Assembly (NCBI RefSeq): GCF_019393635.1
Contig: NC_057867.1
Span: forward strand, 69,071,492 to 69,135,491
Reading direction: 5' to 3'
DNA: 64,000 nt
Origin: Dromiciops gliroides
Lineage: Eukaryota; Chordata; Mammalia; Microbiotheria; Microbiotheriidae
The notes below the pieces were generated by a model. The model had not been told where the DNA came from. It did no database searches and saw only the letters and a list, made by a program, of their open reading frames with translations. Below, piece after piece: positions 1-11,351 of this stretch. Every line of letters begins with the position of its first letter. The first letter of the stretch is position 1. Both the position numbers and the translations under genes were made by a program.

Positions 1-140
1 TATATATTTGTGTGCATGTTGTCTCTTCCATTGATTGCAAACTCCTTGAGGGCAGAACCTGTCTTTTGCTTCTTTTTAAATCCCTGGTTCTTAGCACTGT
101 GACTGGCATGTAGTAAGTACTTACTAAAGGGTTAGCGAAT
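1..140 (+). repeat. L2 3' end
   Basis: Contains ctccttgagggcagaacct and ggcatgtagtaagtactta, the typical L2 3' terminus. Confidence 0.65.
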
Positions 141-149
141 TGAAATTGA

Positions 150-250
150 ATAGTTCAACCTCAGTCTACAGATGAAGAAACCAAAAGTAAAGGGGTAAAA
201 ATGACTTGCCCGAGGCCGCACAGCTAAAGAAGCAGAGGCCAAGACTTAAG
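150..250 (-). repeat. MIR fragment
   Basis: acagatgaagaaacc followed by atgacttgcccgaggccgca matches reversed MIR core. Confidence 0.55.
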
Positions 251-1378
251 GTCAGTGGATATCAAATAAAAGATGCTGATAAGCCAAAATCCAAAATGGA
301 CTCCCACTGCATAAGGCTTCTGTTTCAGTACTTTAGGATTTATGATTTCCTCAATGTGAAGAATGCACCTTTTACCGACACAGATCACAGCTCCTCTGAA
401 CCTTCATCTTTAGGATTATAGTCTAGAAAAACTTAGCCCTTGGTGGCCAGCCTTCTTGGGATGCCCATAGCAAAGCTGGTCTTCTGATGACAAGTATAGA
501 GTCTGTTGCCAGATCCACTCTTGAAGCCTTGTTCCCCTAGCATAGTATTTGGGAGCCTTGCTTCTTAGACTGTGGGTGTAGACCTTGAGAAAAATTGGGC
601 AACAGTAAAAGGTTATGGAGACTTATTTTATATACCTATATAACTCAGGGTTGCCTAAAAATTTCTGGGCGAAAAGGGGTCGTGAGTGGAAAAAGTGGAA
701 GAAGCCCTGGTCTAATAAGGCACAGGGGAAGCCTTGAATGGAAATAGAAAATATCTGCGGGCTATCCAACATGGTGGAGTGGAGAGAGCGCTCCAGCCTG
801 GCAATCAGGGGAAGTGTGTGCTCACACATTCCTCTGATCCTCAGTAGTTATGTCCCCCCGAACAAGTCAGCAAACTTCCCTGGGCCTCAGTTCATTCTGT
901 ACAACAGTAACGATAGTATATGTTGTGCCTTCTGGACAGAGTTGTCTGGACAAAGCTTAAAGTGTTACATAGATCTGAGTCATTATGGCTGGAGATATGA
1001 TAGAGAAACTCCAGATTTCTTGATCCTTCGATTTGAAAAACCTGCTACTTTTAAACAAATTCATTGTATTGCCAGTAAATGCCTGAAAATTTGCAGAGGA
1101 AGAAAGAATTCCAATACTGCCCATGGGAATCAATTCCAGAGCCCCCATCAGAGATGTTTGCCTCCTCTCCCGTGCTTCTGCCTGGGCATGGCAGTTGGAC
1201 AGCGGCCATTGCTGCTGGCTGGCAACATGAATGGGGGTGGGGTGGGAAATGGTTTGTTCTTTAATTTCATTAGCAGCTACCTGCTGAGGGTGGGGCCTGT
1301 GGGACCTCTCCCACTGATAGGAGCAGCTGTGGTGGGACAGGCTGGTGGAAGGCCTAACTTTGCATCCTGCCTTTGCTG
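251..1378. other. No gene seen; unique or very old DNA
   Basis: The only long frame (738-1412, plus) has no recognised domain and runs into a MIR copy, so it is taken as chance. No promoter or splice structure is evident. Confidence 0.5.
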
Positions 1379-1500
1379 CTTGCTAGCTGGGGGATTGTGG
1401 GCAAGTCACTGAGCCTCAGTTTCCCCCTATGACCAGTGGGGATAATTATACACACATCATCCTGGGATAGGATGGACAAAGTGCTTTGTGAACTTTGAAA
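1379..1500 (+). repeat. MIR fragment
   Basis: attgtgggcaagtcactgag and cctcagtttcccc match the MIR core. Confidence 0.65.
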
Positions 1501-1994
1501 ACAGGAGAAATGGTTTTTGCCATCATGACCTCTTTATCTCACAAAGCAAATGAAAGAGTTGTTTTGTTTTTGTTTTTTATAGTAGTGTCATAGCCTTTAC
1601 AAGGCTCCTCTAACTCCTCGGGTTCACTCTTGTCACATGTGTGGCATAGCCATGACACAGCCAAAAGCCGATGGCAACTTGGGCTGCATTCAGAGGGGCC
1701 CAGCTTCCAGGGAGAAGGAGGCACTGGGCACGCTGTGCCCTGCCCTGCTCAGACCGCATCTGAACAGAGTTCCATTCTGGGCCCACTGTTTAAGAAGGAC
1801 ATTGAGAAACTGAAGAGCGGTCAGAGGAAGGGGAGCCGGGATGGTGAAAGGCCCTGAGTCCATCTATTATTATAGTAATAATACCTGACATTTATTTAAG
1901 GTTTTAGAGTTTGCTTATGAAGATAGGTTGCAGGAACCAGGAATGTTTAGCGTCAAGAATAGTAGACCCAGAGGAGACCCTGAGATCTGCCATC

Positions 1995-2095
1995 AAATAC
2001 TTGAAAGGTTGTCACATGGAACAGGGATTCGGCTTGCTCTGTTGGGCCCCAGAGGGCAAAACTTGGAGTGAGGCTGGAAACTGCAGGGGGCTGGA
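1995..2095 (+). repeat. CR1/L3 LINE 3' fragment
   Basis: atacttgaaaggttgtcaca and ggccccagagggcaaaact match the conserved 3' region of CR1/L3 elements; a longer relative is at 35290-35710. Confidence 0.6.
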
Positions 2096-2451
2096 AACTG
2101 TAGGATGCAAATGTAAACTTCCCCACTCTTAGAGCTGAGCCGGGGTGGGTTATGGGCTGGCCTGGAGGGGGTGGGGGAGCTCTTCAAAAAGAGGCAGGGT
2201 GGGCTCCTGGTCAGCAGGGTTGGGCATGGAAAGAGGTGAGACCTACTCAGATCCGGGGTGGGCTCCATCGTCCCTGAGGTCCCTTCCAGGATTCCTTTTG
2301 GATTGTCAGTGTTTTGGTTTTTTAATGGCTTCCGACATCTTGTCTCAGAGCAAAAGGACTTTCAACTTCTTCCCCTGTGTTTAGAGATGGAAGGTCCAGC
2401 CAGGATTGGGCCTCATCTCTATCAATGGATAATTCACAGAATCGCATTCTG

Positions 2452-2690
2452 TCTCTCTGTCTCTTTCTCTTTCTCTCTCTCCTTTTCTCTCTTACTCTCT
2501 TTCCTTTATCTTTCACACATATGTACGGTCTCTTTTTCTTTCTTACATACATACTGTCTCCCTCTCTCTTTCACACTTACATCCTCTCTTTCCCTTTCTT
2601 TCACATACATTCTCTCTCTTTCTGTCACACATACTACATACTCTCTCACACACATTCCTTTTTCTTTCTCCACATACTTTCTTTTTTCTT
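2452..2690 (+). repeat. Polypyrimidine tract, left copy of a duplicated block
   Basis: Alternating TTTCTCTC runs with cacatac blocks. The order of blocks (acttacatcctctctt, ttctgtcacacat, cacacattccttt, cacatactttc) recurs at 3134-3390. The open frames here only reflect the simple sequence. Confidence 0.8.
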
Positions 2691-2903
2691 TATTTAGTAT
2701 TTTATTTTCCCCCAATTACATGTAAAAACAATTTTTAACATCCATTTTAAAAAATAAAAGTATTTTATTATTTTCCAGTTACATGTAGAGATAGTTTTCA
2801 ACATTTGTTTTTATAAGATTTCCAATTTCCAATTTTTCTCCCTCCCTCCCCTCCCTCCCCCCTCCCCTAGACAGCAGGTAATCTGATATAGGTTATATAT
2901 ATG

Positions 2904-2938
<35 letters not shown>

Positions 2939-3121
2939 ATATAGGTTATATATATGATATAGGTTATATATAGAATATATATTATACATATAATAACATT
3001 AAACATATTTCTGCATTAGTCATGTTTAACATCCATTTTTAAAACTTTAAGTTCCAAATTCTCCCCCTCCCTCCCTCCCCCACTTTGAGAAGGCAAGCAA
3101 TTTGATATAGGTTATACATCT
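2682..3121 (-). mobile_element. Older L1 3' fragment, split by a younger L1
   Basis: L1 3'-UTR sequence (tattttattttcccccaatt; caagcaatttgatataggtt) at 2693-2748 and 3025-3121, flanked by ccacatactttc (2670-2681) and ccacacactttc (3122-3133), a target duplication with one difference. Confidence 0.7.
2749..3024 (-). mobile_element. Younger L1 3' fragment nested in an L1
   Basis: Reads tattttattattttccagtt and continues to catattagtcatg-type L1 3' UTR. It is flanked by tttaacatccatttt at 2734-2748 and 3025-3039, which shows insertion into the older L1. Contains an internal (TA)n run at about 2903-2934. Confidence 0.8.
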
Positions 3122-3133
3122 CCACACACTTTC

Positions 3134-3420
3134 CTTCTCATATGTTCTTTTTCTCTCCCTCTTTCTCCCTTTTTCCCCCCTTTTACTCTTTCCTTTCTCT
3201 TTTACACATATACGAACTCTTTTTCTTTCTCATACACACATCATATATATACTTTCTCTCCATCTTTCATACTTACATCCTCTCTCTTTCCTTTTCTTTC
3301 ACACATTCTCTCTTTCTGTCACACACTAGTCATTCTCACACACATTCCTTTTCCTTTTTCTGTTTCTCTACACATACTTTCTCATATTCATTCTCTCTCT
3401 CTCTCTCTCCTTCTCACGAA
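3134..3420 (+). repeat. Polypyrimidine tract, right copy of the duplicated block
   Basis: Repeats the block order of 2452-2690 and ends in a (CT)n run. The duplication predates the L1 insertion at its junction. Confidence 0.75.
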
Positions 3421-3449
3421 GTGGTTCCCAATCTGTGAACAAGGAACCC

Positions 3450-3498
3450 TTGTGTCTGTGTGTGTCTGTGTGTGTGTGCGTGCGTGCGCACGCGTGCT
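3450..3498 (+). repeat. (TG)n/(TGCG)n tract
   Basis: Alternating purine-pyrimidine run ending tgcgtgcgtgcgcacgcgtg, a Z-DNA-prone composition. Confidence 0.8.
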
Positions 3499-3757
3499 AT
3501 ACACTTTTTTCAAGGAGCCTGTGAAATCCTTATGTGTGCCAAGTATAGCCATTATGTGCTTTCTAAATAAAGGGATACTAGCAGGACAGCTGTTATCATG
3601 TGTGTGTTTATGAATTCTTTTTTTTTTGTTAAAATATGAAATTGGAAAGAATACTGAACTGGGGATCAGAAGAAGTGGCCTTTTGTCCTGCTCTGCGGCT
3701 AACTTGCTGTCTGACTCCATTCTCTAACTTCCTGCTAAAGTTTTCTCATCTGTTAGG

Positions 3758-3955
3758 TCATAGGATCATGAGGATGAGCTAGAAAGCCCTTAGAGGCCAG
3801 TGAGTCCAAGGTTTCTTCATTTTTACCGATGAAGAAACTGAGGCACAGAAGTTTACAGAGAGGTTAAGTGACTTGCACAGGATAACGCTGGTAAGTGCTT
3901 GAGGCAAGATTTGAACCCAAGTCTTCCTGACTCCAAGTCCAGGACCCTATACTAA
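3758..3955 (-). repeat. MIR/CORE-SINE
   Basis: gatgaagaaactgaggcaca, gaggttaagtgacttgcaca and gatttgaacccaagtcttcc in order give a reversed CORE-SINE. Confidence 0.75.
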
Positions 3956-3959
3956 ATGA

Positions 3960-4745
3960 CCCCTGATATCTTAGTCCTGAGGAGCCAGAGCCAAACCTCA
4001 GCCCTGATATACCCCCAAGAGAGTCCCTCTGTGACAAGTTAAAGTGATTAAGCTAAAGGATGGAGCTCCAGAATCCTGGAGGGAAGAGGGAGAGAGGTGA
4101 GCAGAGAATGAAGAAGGCTATTTGTAAGGGTCCTGATTTGCAGTTTTTGAGGCCACCCATGATTGCTCAAAACCAAAAGAGGAAGAAGACACAGACAGGG
4201 CTAGTTCCAAAGCAGTCACAGAATCTCAGAGCTAGAAGTCCCCTCAGAGGCTGGTCACCTGTGGGGCCCTTGTCCCCTCTCTCCTAATCTGGACATTTAT
4301 GTTCTTATGTTCTCACTGCCTGAAATGATTCTGCTGTTCAGGCCTTGATGTCCAAGAAAGGAATAAGGAAGCTTCTCCCGACTTTTCTCTTTCCATTCAA
4401 CGGGTCTCCTCCCTGTTCTCCACCTTGCTCCCAACTGCTAAATGCAATGAAGTCTCAGATGCCCAGGTGGTTTTCCTCCATTCATGAAAGGCTGGAGAAG
4501 ACAAACTGAAGCCCCCCACCCTTCCTCACCTATACCATGAGCCATCCTGTGGCTTCACCCTTCCACACCTCCTTTAGGAGCTAGGCAAGTATTTGGCTGC
4601 TGCCAGTGTTCCACGGTGAACCGGCATGTCCTCTGAGAACTCAGGCAGCTAAGAATGCAGCTGCACATGCTGCGTTTACCAAAAAATAAGGGGCTTAACA
4701 GAGGGTTGCTAGAATCAGCATCCTGACTGAGTGAATGTCTGAATA
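3960..4745. other. No gene seen
   Basis: Short frames only. A MIR-like head (cacagaatctcagagctaga) lies near 4207. Nothing else recognised. Confidence 0.45.
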
Positions 4746-4747
4746 TT

Positions 4748-4850
4748 TTGCAGATGAAAAAATAGGTTGAGTGATTAAGTAAGTTGCCTAAGGTCATATA
4801 TGGAATTTATGAAAATGACAAGAATTGGATCTGAGTCTGAGCTCTCTGAT
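4748..4850 (-). repeat. MIR fragment
   Basis: gcagatgaaaaaataggttg and aagttgcctaaggtcatata are degraded reversed MIR core. Confidence 0.5.
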
Positions 4851-5219
4851 AAGGTTACTAGGTACCAATCTCTCATCTCTGTCGCATACTGTGACTACGA
4901 GGGAGTACATTTAGGGAATTCGGAGAAGGACGCAGCTCCTATTTACTGAGGATGGGGTGGGGAAGTGGGGGGAGCAGCTGGTTGGTTTTTCACTTCACAA
5001 AACAAGGTTATAGCATTTAGAGTTGGACAGAAGCTAGGAAAGATCTAGTTCAGCCCACTCATTTTACATTGAGTACCTTCTAAAGTCCCCAGGAGCACTG
5101 TGTTCCATGGATCTGGGAGCCCCATGAAAGTGAGATTTGGAATGGAGAGAGATTTCATTAGGCAACATTCCATCTTCTTCCCCATCACCTCCACAGCTGA
5201 TGTAGAGATGGCCCTCCAT

Positions 5220-6235
5220 ATATTCTCTCATATATTTGTAAAATGTTTATGTTTTTATTGATATCTTTTGTTATTATATCAGCTTCATTTCCCAATGGAT
5301 CTCCCTGGCCTTTCCTACCCAGTCAGCCATCCTTTGTAACAAAGAAGAAAAAGGCAAGAGAAAAGAAAGCAGTTCAGCAAAACTAACCAACACATTACCT
5401 AAGCCCGGCAGTATATATATGCAGTGTTCTACCCCCATAGTACTCCACCTCTGTAAAGAAGGGAGGGAAGTATATTTTCTCATATCTTCTTTGGGGCCAA
5501 ACTTGATCATTATAATCACACAGTGTTTAGTTTTGTTTTGTTGTTCTTTCATTTTGCATTATCTTAATCATTGCATATATTGTTTTCCTGGTTCTGCATA
5601 TATCACTTTGCATCGTGTCTTCTCATACCATTCTGAATCCTTCCTAGTCAGCATTTCCTAGGATGCTGGACTCTTCCAATCTATTCATCACCACAATTTC
5701 CTTAGCCATTCCTCAATCTATGGGGACATTAGATTTGTTTCCAGTTCTTTTCTACCAAAGAAAGTGCAGCTATTCCTATTTTGGTATATGTGGGACCTTT
5801 CTTTCTCTCTTTGACCTCCTTGCAGTATTTGCTTAGCAGAAGGATCTCTGGGTCAAAAAGTATAGACATTTTAGTAGCTTTTTTAAAAGCACAATTCTAA
5901 ATTGTGTTTCAGAATGGATGGACCAATCCATCACTCTTTCTGTAGTATATTAGTGTGCTTATCTTTCCATCACCTTTCCAATCTTGATTACTGCCATCTT
6001 TTGTCATCTTTGCCAATTTGCTGGGTTCAAGGTAAAACTTCAGTGTAGTTTTTGTTTTTCTCTTATTATTAGTGATTTAGAGCAATCTTTGACATGGTCA
6101 CAAATAGTTCCAAATTCTTCTTTTGGTAACTGTTCATATCCTTGGCCATTTATTCAATGGTGAGTGACTCTTGATCTCATATATTTTTTGTTAGTTTTGC
6201 ATATAACTGGGTTATCAGACCCTTATCAGAAATGT
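5220..6235 (-). mobile_element. Old L1 3' segment
   Basis: In reverse it aligns in order with the better-kept L1 copies here: a ttgcatatattgttttcctg segment, then ccattcctcaatctatgggg, then ggatctctgggtcaaa, then ttagtgatttagagcaatct. Strong divergence implies age. No open L1 frame remains. Confidence 0.7.
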
Positions 6236-6520
6236 TTGATGCAAAAGCCTCCATGAGAGTCAAGTCCCAAACCAGCATTGTAAGGCAAGCGAGTAATGAG
6301 TTTAAAGGGTTTGAAAAATGCTGGAATAGACTACTGCAAACATTTAGAAATTACAGCACAAGGGGACACAATGACCACAACAATATTCAGGAAAGCAATA
6401 TTGAAAGACATGAGAACTCTGATTAATGTCATGATCATGCTGTGGCCAGAATAGGACAGCAAACACGTCTCCCTCCTCTCATGAGAGAGGTGAATGAATC
6501 GATGAAAAAAAAACCCATTT
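6236..6520 (+). mobile_element. Old L1 3' UTR fragment
   Basis: cacaacaatattcaggaaag, aagacatgagaactctgatt and ctccctcctctcatgagaga parallel the plus-strand L1-type segment at 24070-24345. Confidence 0.5.
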
Positions 6521-6559
6521 CTATGCCAGTATTGTGCTAATCTGTGGGGATACAAATAC

Positions 6560-8015
6560 CTACAGAGTTAGACAGTACTTGACTTTAGAGAGCTTCAGCT
6601 TGTGAAGAGGGGCTGACACATGCATAGAGTGACTCTACCATCAGCTTCTGCTCTGGGGAGTCTCCTTCCTGCTTCCTGGGAAGTTGTGGTGATGCTGAAT
6701 GAAGTGTCTTGGAGAAACTATGGAGCATGAATATGGACATTGGGAGCAAATAATGATTAATAATGTTTTTTGGGGGGGACCCTTTCTCTTCACCCCTACT
6801 TCGGAAGGTCCAGTTCAGGAACTTTAGCTAATCTCTTTTGGGGACCAGCCTAAGGGTACAATAGAGGTGGAGAATAGACTCTTTGACTAGCTCAGTGAAC
6901 TGACTGGATGGAGTCACACCTATCTGGACTTTGACTTTGCCCCTCAGGGAGTCGTTCCCATTGGACCCTGATGTCATCACCATACTGATCATTTTAATAT
7001 GGGCCATCCTCAAGTCATGCCAACCAATGGAATTGAATGATACTAGCCAATTAGCTTTGATCAGTGTGTAAGGAGCCACCTTTATTGAAAAGGGGAGAAA
7101 GCCTCGACCCACAGAGGCCAGTACCAGTCTTGGCTTGTACTCTAGGCTCAGAATGCTGTCTCCTCTTAGGCCAGTATGGGTAATGTTGAGATAAAATGGT
7201 GCTTGGGGGTTTTCTGATTGTGTAAAATGCCACTCAGTCAATTCTTTACTAATATTTAATATACTTTAATAATAAATGCTTACTGCCTAAACTGGCGCAA
7301 TAGCCATTATTATAGAAATAGCAATTAATATATAAGTAGCAATATTTTAGAAAACCCAGCCTAGCCCCCCACCAATAATTTAGCTAGAAGCAGTTGGCAA
7401 TCCAATAATTTCTATAACACAACATTCTTCAGCTGCTTCTGGTGGGTTAACCATGTGGTGAAGACTCCAAATAGCCTGTTGCTTTGTAAGGGCATTTGAA
7501 AGTATTGAATTCAGCCTCTTTTTTGCCTTCAATTTCTCAAGGGTACTTGTTGGTTAATCATGACTACTGATGCAAGGAGTGAGGCCTTGTGAGTTGTGAA
7601 TCTTATGAGTTCAAAAGGTTTGGAGGGCACCTTAGTAGACCAACATTCTAGAGTATGGGTTTCCAGTTAGCATGGCATTGATGCCCTCAAGGAACAAGGA
7701 GAGACATTTGAGAGGGAACCTGGCCCAGCAGTAGCTGAGACAAGGTCTCATCCAGCAGCAATGCTGCCTCTGGATGTGAATCTAGTGCCATGATGCTATA
7801 TGGGAACTGAGCTAAGTGAGCTTCCTCTCCGCAGAGACCGAAGTGGGGTAGGGAAGAATATGCTCCCGAGGCATTAGGGAAATGTTCATACTTTGTATTT
7901 GTTATATCTTTGAAGTACACGGGGCATGTGCAGAGACGACCAGCACCCTGGTGCGGGGGTTTGCCAAGCCTATTCAGGGCTGCTCATCTACCCTTGTTGT
8001 CCACCCTGTGGCTCC
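6560..8015. other. No gene seen; unclassified sequence
   Basis: The 137-residue minus frame at 7241-6828 has no recognised domain. The stretch around 6770-7440 has some LTR-like traits (aataaatgctta near 7273) but no clear ends, so it is left unclassified. Confidence 0.35.
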
Positions 8016-8017
8016 AA

Positions 8018-8470
8018 GAAGTTAGAGCATGTGCAGCAGCTACACCGGAGGAAAACCGGCTCAGCAGATGGGCTTAAACCACGTCAAGGGGAGCTAACAA
8101 GCCTCAAACCCATTGATGAGTCCAGGAAATGTCTACCCCAAGTATGTGGAGACTTCCCCTGTAGGGTGGGCAGATGAGAACATTTTGTTTCCACTGCCAC
8201 GAAAGCAGCTTGAAGCAGGTGCTATGGAACACATGGAGCTTGGCAAACATCAAAGATGCCAATGTCATCGACTGCATCCCAGGCCATTGCCTGTTGTTTT
8301 CACTTTTCTCTTGCCACTGGACTTTAATGACTCAGGAAGAAAGAGTACGGTTGATGACTTTGTGCAACTCTGCCTCACTTAAATCCAGTTCACAAGAAAG
8401 TCAACACATCACTCCATGATGTCATCGGACCTCTTCAGACAGCAAACAGCAACATCTTTGAAGTAAATAT
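8018..8470 (+). repeat. Possible old interspersed repeat, family unknown
   Basis: Composition and a tail like atgatgtcatcggacctctt suggest a degraded repeat. I do not recognise the family. Overlapping short frames (7926-8419) show no domain. Confidence 0.25.
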
Positions 8471-9189
8471 CTCTTTGGAAAAGCTATCTGATGTTAAGTG
8501 GTTAAATGGAACTGAGCTGTAACTGGTGGCAAACAGTGGGGAAGAATACTGTTGGGGGATTGCTCATGTTTAAGCTGTTGGACATAGAGAAAAAACCCCC
8601 CCCCAACTCTTCAGGTAACCCTAGAACCCTGAGGATCAGCTGTAACCAGCCTGGTTCTGGGAGAAAAAGCCAGAGGATATTTGCTACCCACTCTACTAGG
8701 AGGAGACAACACGTAGGGAATGATGTCCAGGGAGGGGAGTTTGATACTGGGGACTCACAGGGCTGGTTAGTTGATCCATAGAAAAGTCCACTGACATATT
8801 CTTTCCAGATTCAATGGGCTAAGTGGATGGTTGAATGGATGTGAAAGTGAAGCATGATCTTGTCTGGGGTCTCCAGCCAGCTCGAGAGAGTGGGGCTGGG
8901 TAAATTTGTATTTTCTCAGTCCTTAATCCAGTTGGCTGGGTCCATGGTGGATTTATAGGTGGGGAATGAGGCTTTCTTTGGCAGAGGTGGCCAGTTTGCT
9001 GTTTTGTCTGCCTTATTTTCCTTTGTTTTCAGGAAGGGTTTTATGGGGAGAGGGGGATGTCATTTGTAAATGATAGCAACATAAAGGGGGAAAAGCTTCA
9101 GTACAGTGAAAAATGTTTTTAAAAAGTGAATGAGAATTATGGGAAAAGAATCTTGATGGAGACTTAGAAGGGTTGCCTAGGAAGCTATG

Positions 9190-9480
9190 ATATCTTATGC
9201 ACTGAAATGAATTGATTTGAATAGAGTTACTGAGGAGGTAGGTTTAATTAGTTGTATTGGTGTTCAATATGAAGTTTTTAATAAATCATTTTAATTTTTG
9301 AAATTATTGAGCAGAGTAAGAGGAAATAACACCTTTTAATTAGCAAGTCCAACAAACTCTTTTAATTAGTGATGTGGATTTTTCTAATTGCCAGAGCCCT
9401 GTGGTAGGGCATCAAGTGGTGAGGAATTAATCTGACCTGCAACACTGACAGAAACCAATAGAGGCCGCCTCTCTCTTGGC
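9190..9480. promoter_or_regulatory. Candidate conserved non-coding element with homeodomain-type sites
   Basis: AT-rich, repeat-free block with several TAATTA/TTAATT cores: tttaattagttg, cttttaattagcaag, cttttaattagtgatg, tctaattgcc and ggaattaatctg. The 11-mer cttttaattag occurs twice within about 35 bases. Function is inferred. Confidence 0.3.
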
Positions 9481-10260
9481 TAAGGAGGATCCCCAGTGAG
9501 CTGTCAGTGATGCTGCTTGGTGAAGTGGGATGGACAGTTGGGTGGTACCAAGTTCATTAGCACAGGTGCATCAGAATGGGTTTTGCTAAGTACGGGCAAG
9601 AGTGGGGAACTGAAATATTACATCCAAATGGGCAAATCCTAATCAAGGTCATGATGGGTAGAACTTCAGTCCCAGCCAGAAGGGCCACCTCTCTCTTCTC
9701 CCAGTTCCACTGCCCACCACTGATTTAAAAGTTGCTTTTCCTAATTCAACAAGCATTTTTGCTAACACCTGCATATCTGGCTCCAAAGAATCTGATCGTC
9801 CGGGTTACGAAGCTTATGATGAAAGAGGAGGCCTATGCTGGAAGAAGGGAAAAACAAATGGTAAATTCATTCAATTGTCTGTTTTGTCTGATCTGCCATT
9901 CTCAGGGCTACTTATTGAGTTTGTTTCATTCAGACTTTCTGCCTTGTTTAGAAGGGCAGCCACGAGAAATGATCGATGAACTTAGCTTGCAGGTGCTAGC
10001 TTGAAACACATTTGTGAAAATATGAACAGTTTTCATTTACCAAAGAACTTTAATTTTGGCAGAACCTATGCCTTAAGCAATTAGCTCTTGGACTTGAAGT
10101 GTAAATAGAAATAATTCATGAATTTGCTACTTTTCTGCTGTAATTTGGCACTGGGGGCGCCATGCATAGGCAGAACCGTACTGAAGCACAGAAGTTGAAG
10201 TCCCTACGGAAGAGTCACTGTGGCTGGTTAATAGGAAGCCAAATGGTTTTGTTTCTTGGT
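9481..10260. other. No gene or clear repeat seen
   Basis: Mostly unique-looking sequence. The frame at 9732-10004 has no recognised domain. Confidence 0.45.
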
Positions 10261-10261
10261 G

Positions 10262-10620
10262 ACGTATAAGATGAAGATATTCATACAGTGCTTTATGATT
10301 TACAAACTACTTTAATATATTATCCTGTTTGAGCTTCACAATATCCCTATGGGAGCAGGACATTTTATAATCACAATAATAACTACTGGAACTTATATAG
10401 CACTTTAAGGTTTATATAGTGGTTTGCAAATAGCATCTTCTTTTATCTTCACCATACCCCTGGGAGGTAGATGGTATTATCATCCCCATATTACAGATGA
10501 GGAAATGGATGGAGACAAAGGTTAAATGATTTGTCCAAGGTCGAATGGGTAATTATCTGAGACCAGATTTTAATGTAGGTCTTTTATCCATTGTATTGTC
10601 TAGCTACTTATTGTTGTTTT
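10262..10620 (-). repeat. Extended MIR-family SINE (THER-like)
   Basis: acagtgctttatgatttaca, cctgggaggtagatggtatt, ccatattacagatgaggaaa and tgatttgtccaaggtcgaat occur in the order of reversed long MIRs. Confidence 0.65.
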
Positions 10621-10644
10621 TTAAGTGAGGAGGAAATGCTAGGG

Positions 10645-10735
10645 TACAATGAGGTTAAGTGACTTGCCCAGAGCCACACAGCTATTATGTAGCAGTCCTG
10701 GGATTCAGGCCCAGGTCTTTTGCTTCCTTTCACCA
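10645..10735 (-). repeat. CORE-SINE fragment
   Basis: gaggttaagtgacttgccca followed by gagccacacagctattatg. Confidence 0.6.
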
Positions 10736-10784
10736 TACCAAAGCTGCAATAGAAAATACTACCACCCACCACCTACCAAATATC

Positions 10785-10915
10785 TCCATCAGGATTCCCA
10801 GAGGCATCTTAAGCCTAAGAAGGCTAAAATGGACTTCACTGTCCTTTGCCCTAAATTCACCCCACTTTTTAACTTTAACTTTTCTGTCAAAGGAAATAGC
10901 ATCCAGTGCTATTTC
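10785..10915 (+). repeat. L2 ORF2 fragment
   Basis: gcatcttaagcctaagaagg and ctgtcaaaggaaatagcatc correspond to the L2 segment of the same kind at 25295-25400. Confidence 0.5.
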
Positions 10916-10989
10916 ACCAGTTTGGAGACATCTTTAACTCCCCCTCCCCATCTAATCAATTGCTAAATACTGTTGATTCTGTTTCCGTG

Positions 10990-11151
10990 TCATCATCATC
11001 GTCACCACCACCACCACCACAACCATAGTGGTAGTAGGTAACATTTATATAAATATATACACACATAATGTACGTATAATACATGTATGCGTATATGTAA
11101 TACATGTATGTGTATGTACGTATGTATAAATGACATATGTATGTATAGAAT

Positions 11152-11189
<38 letters not shown>

Positions 11190-11190
11190 C
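10990..11190 (+). repeat. Simple repeats (CAC)n, (ATGT)n, (TG)n
   Basis: A caccacc run at about 11002-11021, tatgtatg-type sequence at 11041-11150 and about 17 TG units at 11154-11188. Confidence 0.85.
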
Positions 11191-11193
11191 TTT

Positions 11194-11334
11194 GGGGGGG
11201 CAGGGCCATGAGGGTTAAGTGACTTGCCCAGGGTCACACAGCTAACAAGTGTCAAGTGTCTGAGGCCGGATTTGTACTCAGGTCCTCCTGAATCCAGGGC
11301 CAGTGCTTTATCCCCTACACCACCTAGCTGCCCC
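11194..11334 (-). mobile_element. WSINE1-like SINE
   Basis: Reads ggttaagtgacttgcccagg through cacctagctgcccc. Flanked by tgtatactt-type duplications. Confidence 0.85.
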
Positions 11335-11351
11335 ACTACATGTATACTTTT

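Noticed and set aside
738-1412. 224-residue open frame on the plus strand
   Set aside because: No recognised domain, runs into a MIR copy, no promoter or splice context; overlapping frames exist on the other strand.
6828-7241. 137-residue minus-strand frame
   Set aside because: No recognisable domain and a nested frame in another phase; treated as chance. The surrounding block was considered as an LTR but no ends could be defined.
10150-10166. Possible CTCF site around cactgggggcgcc
   Set aside because: Resembles the CTCF core but lacks one base of it, so the match is not good enough to call.
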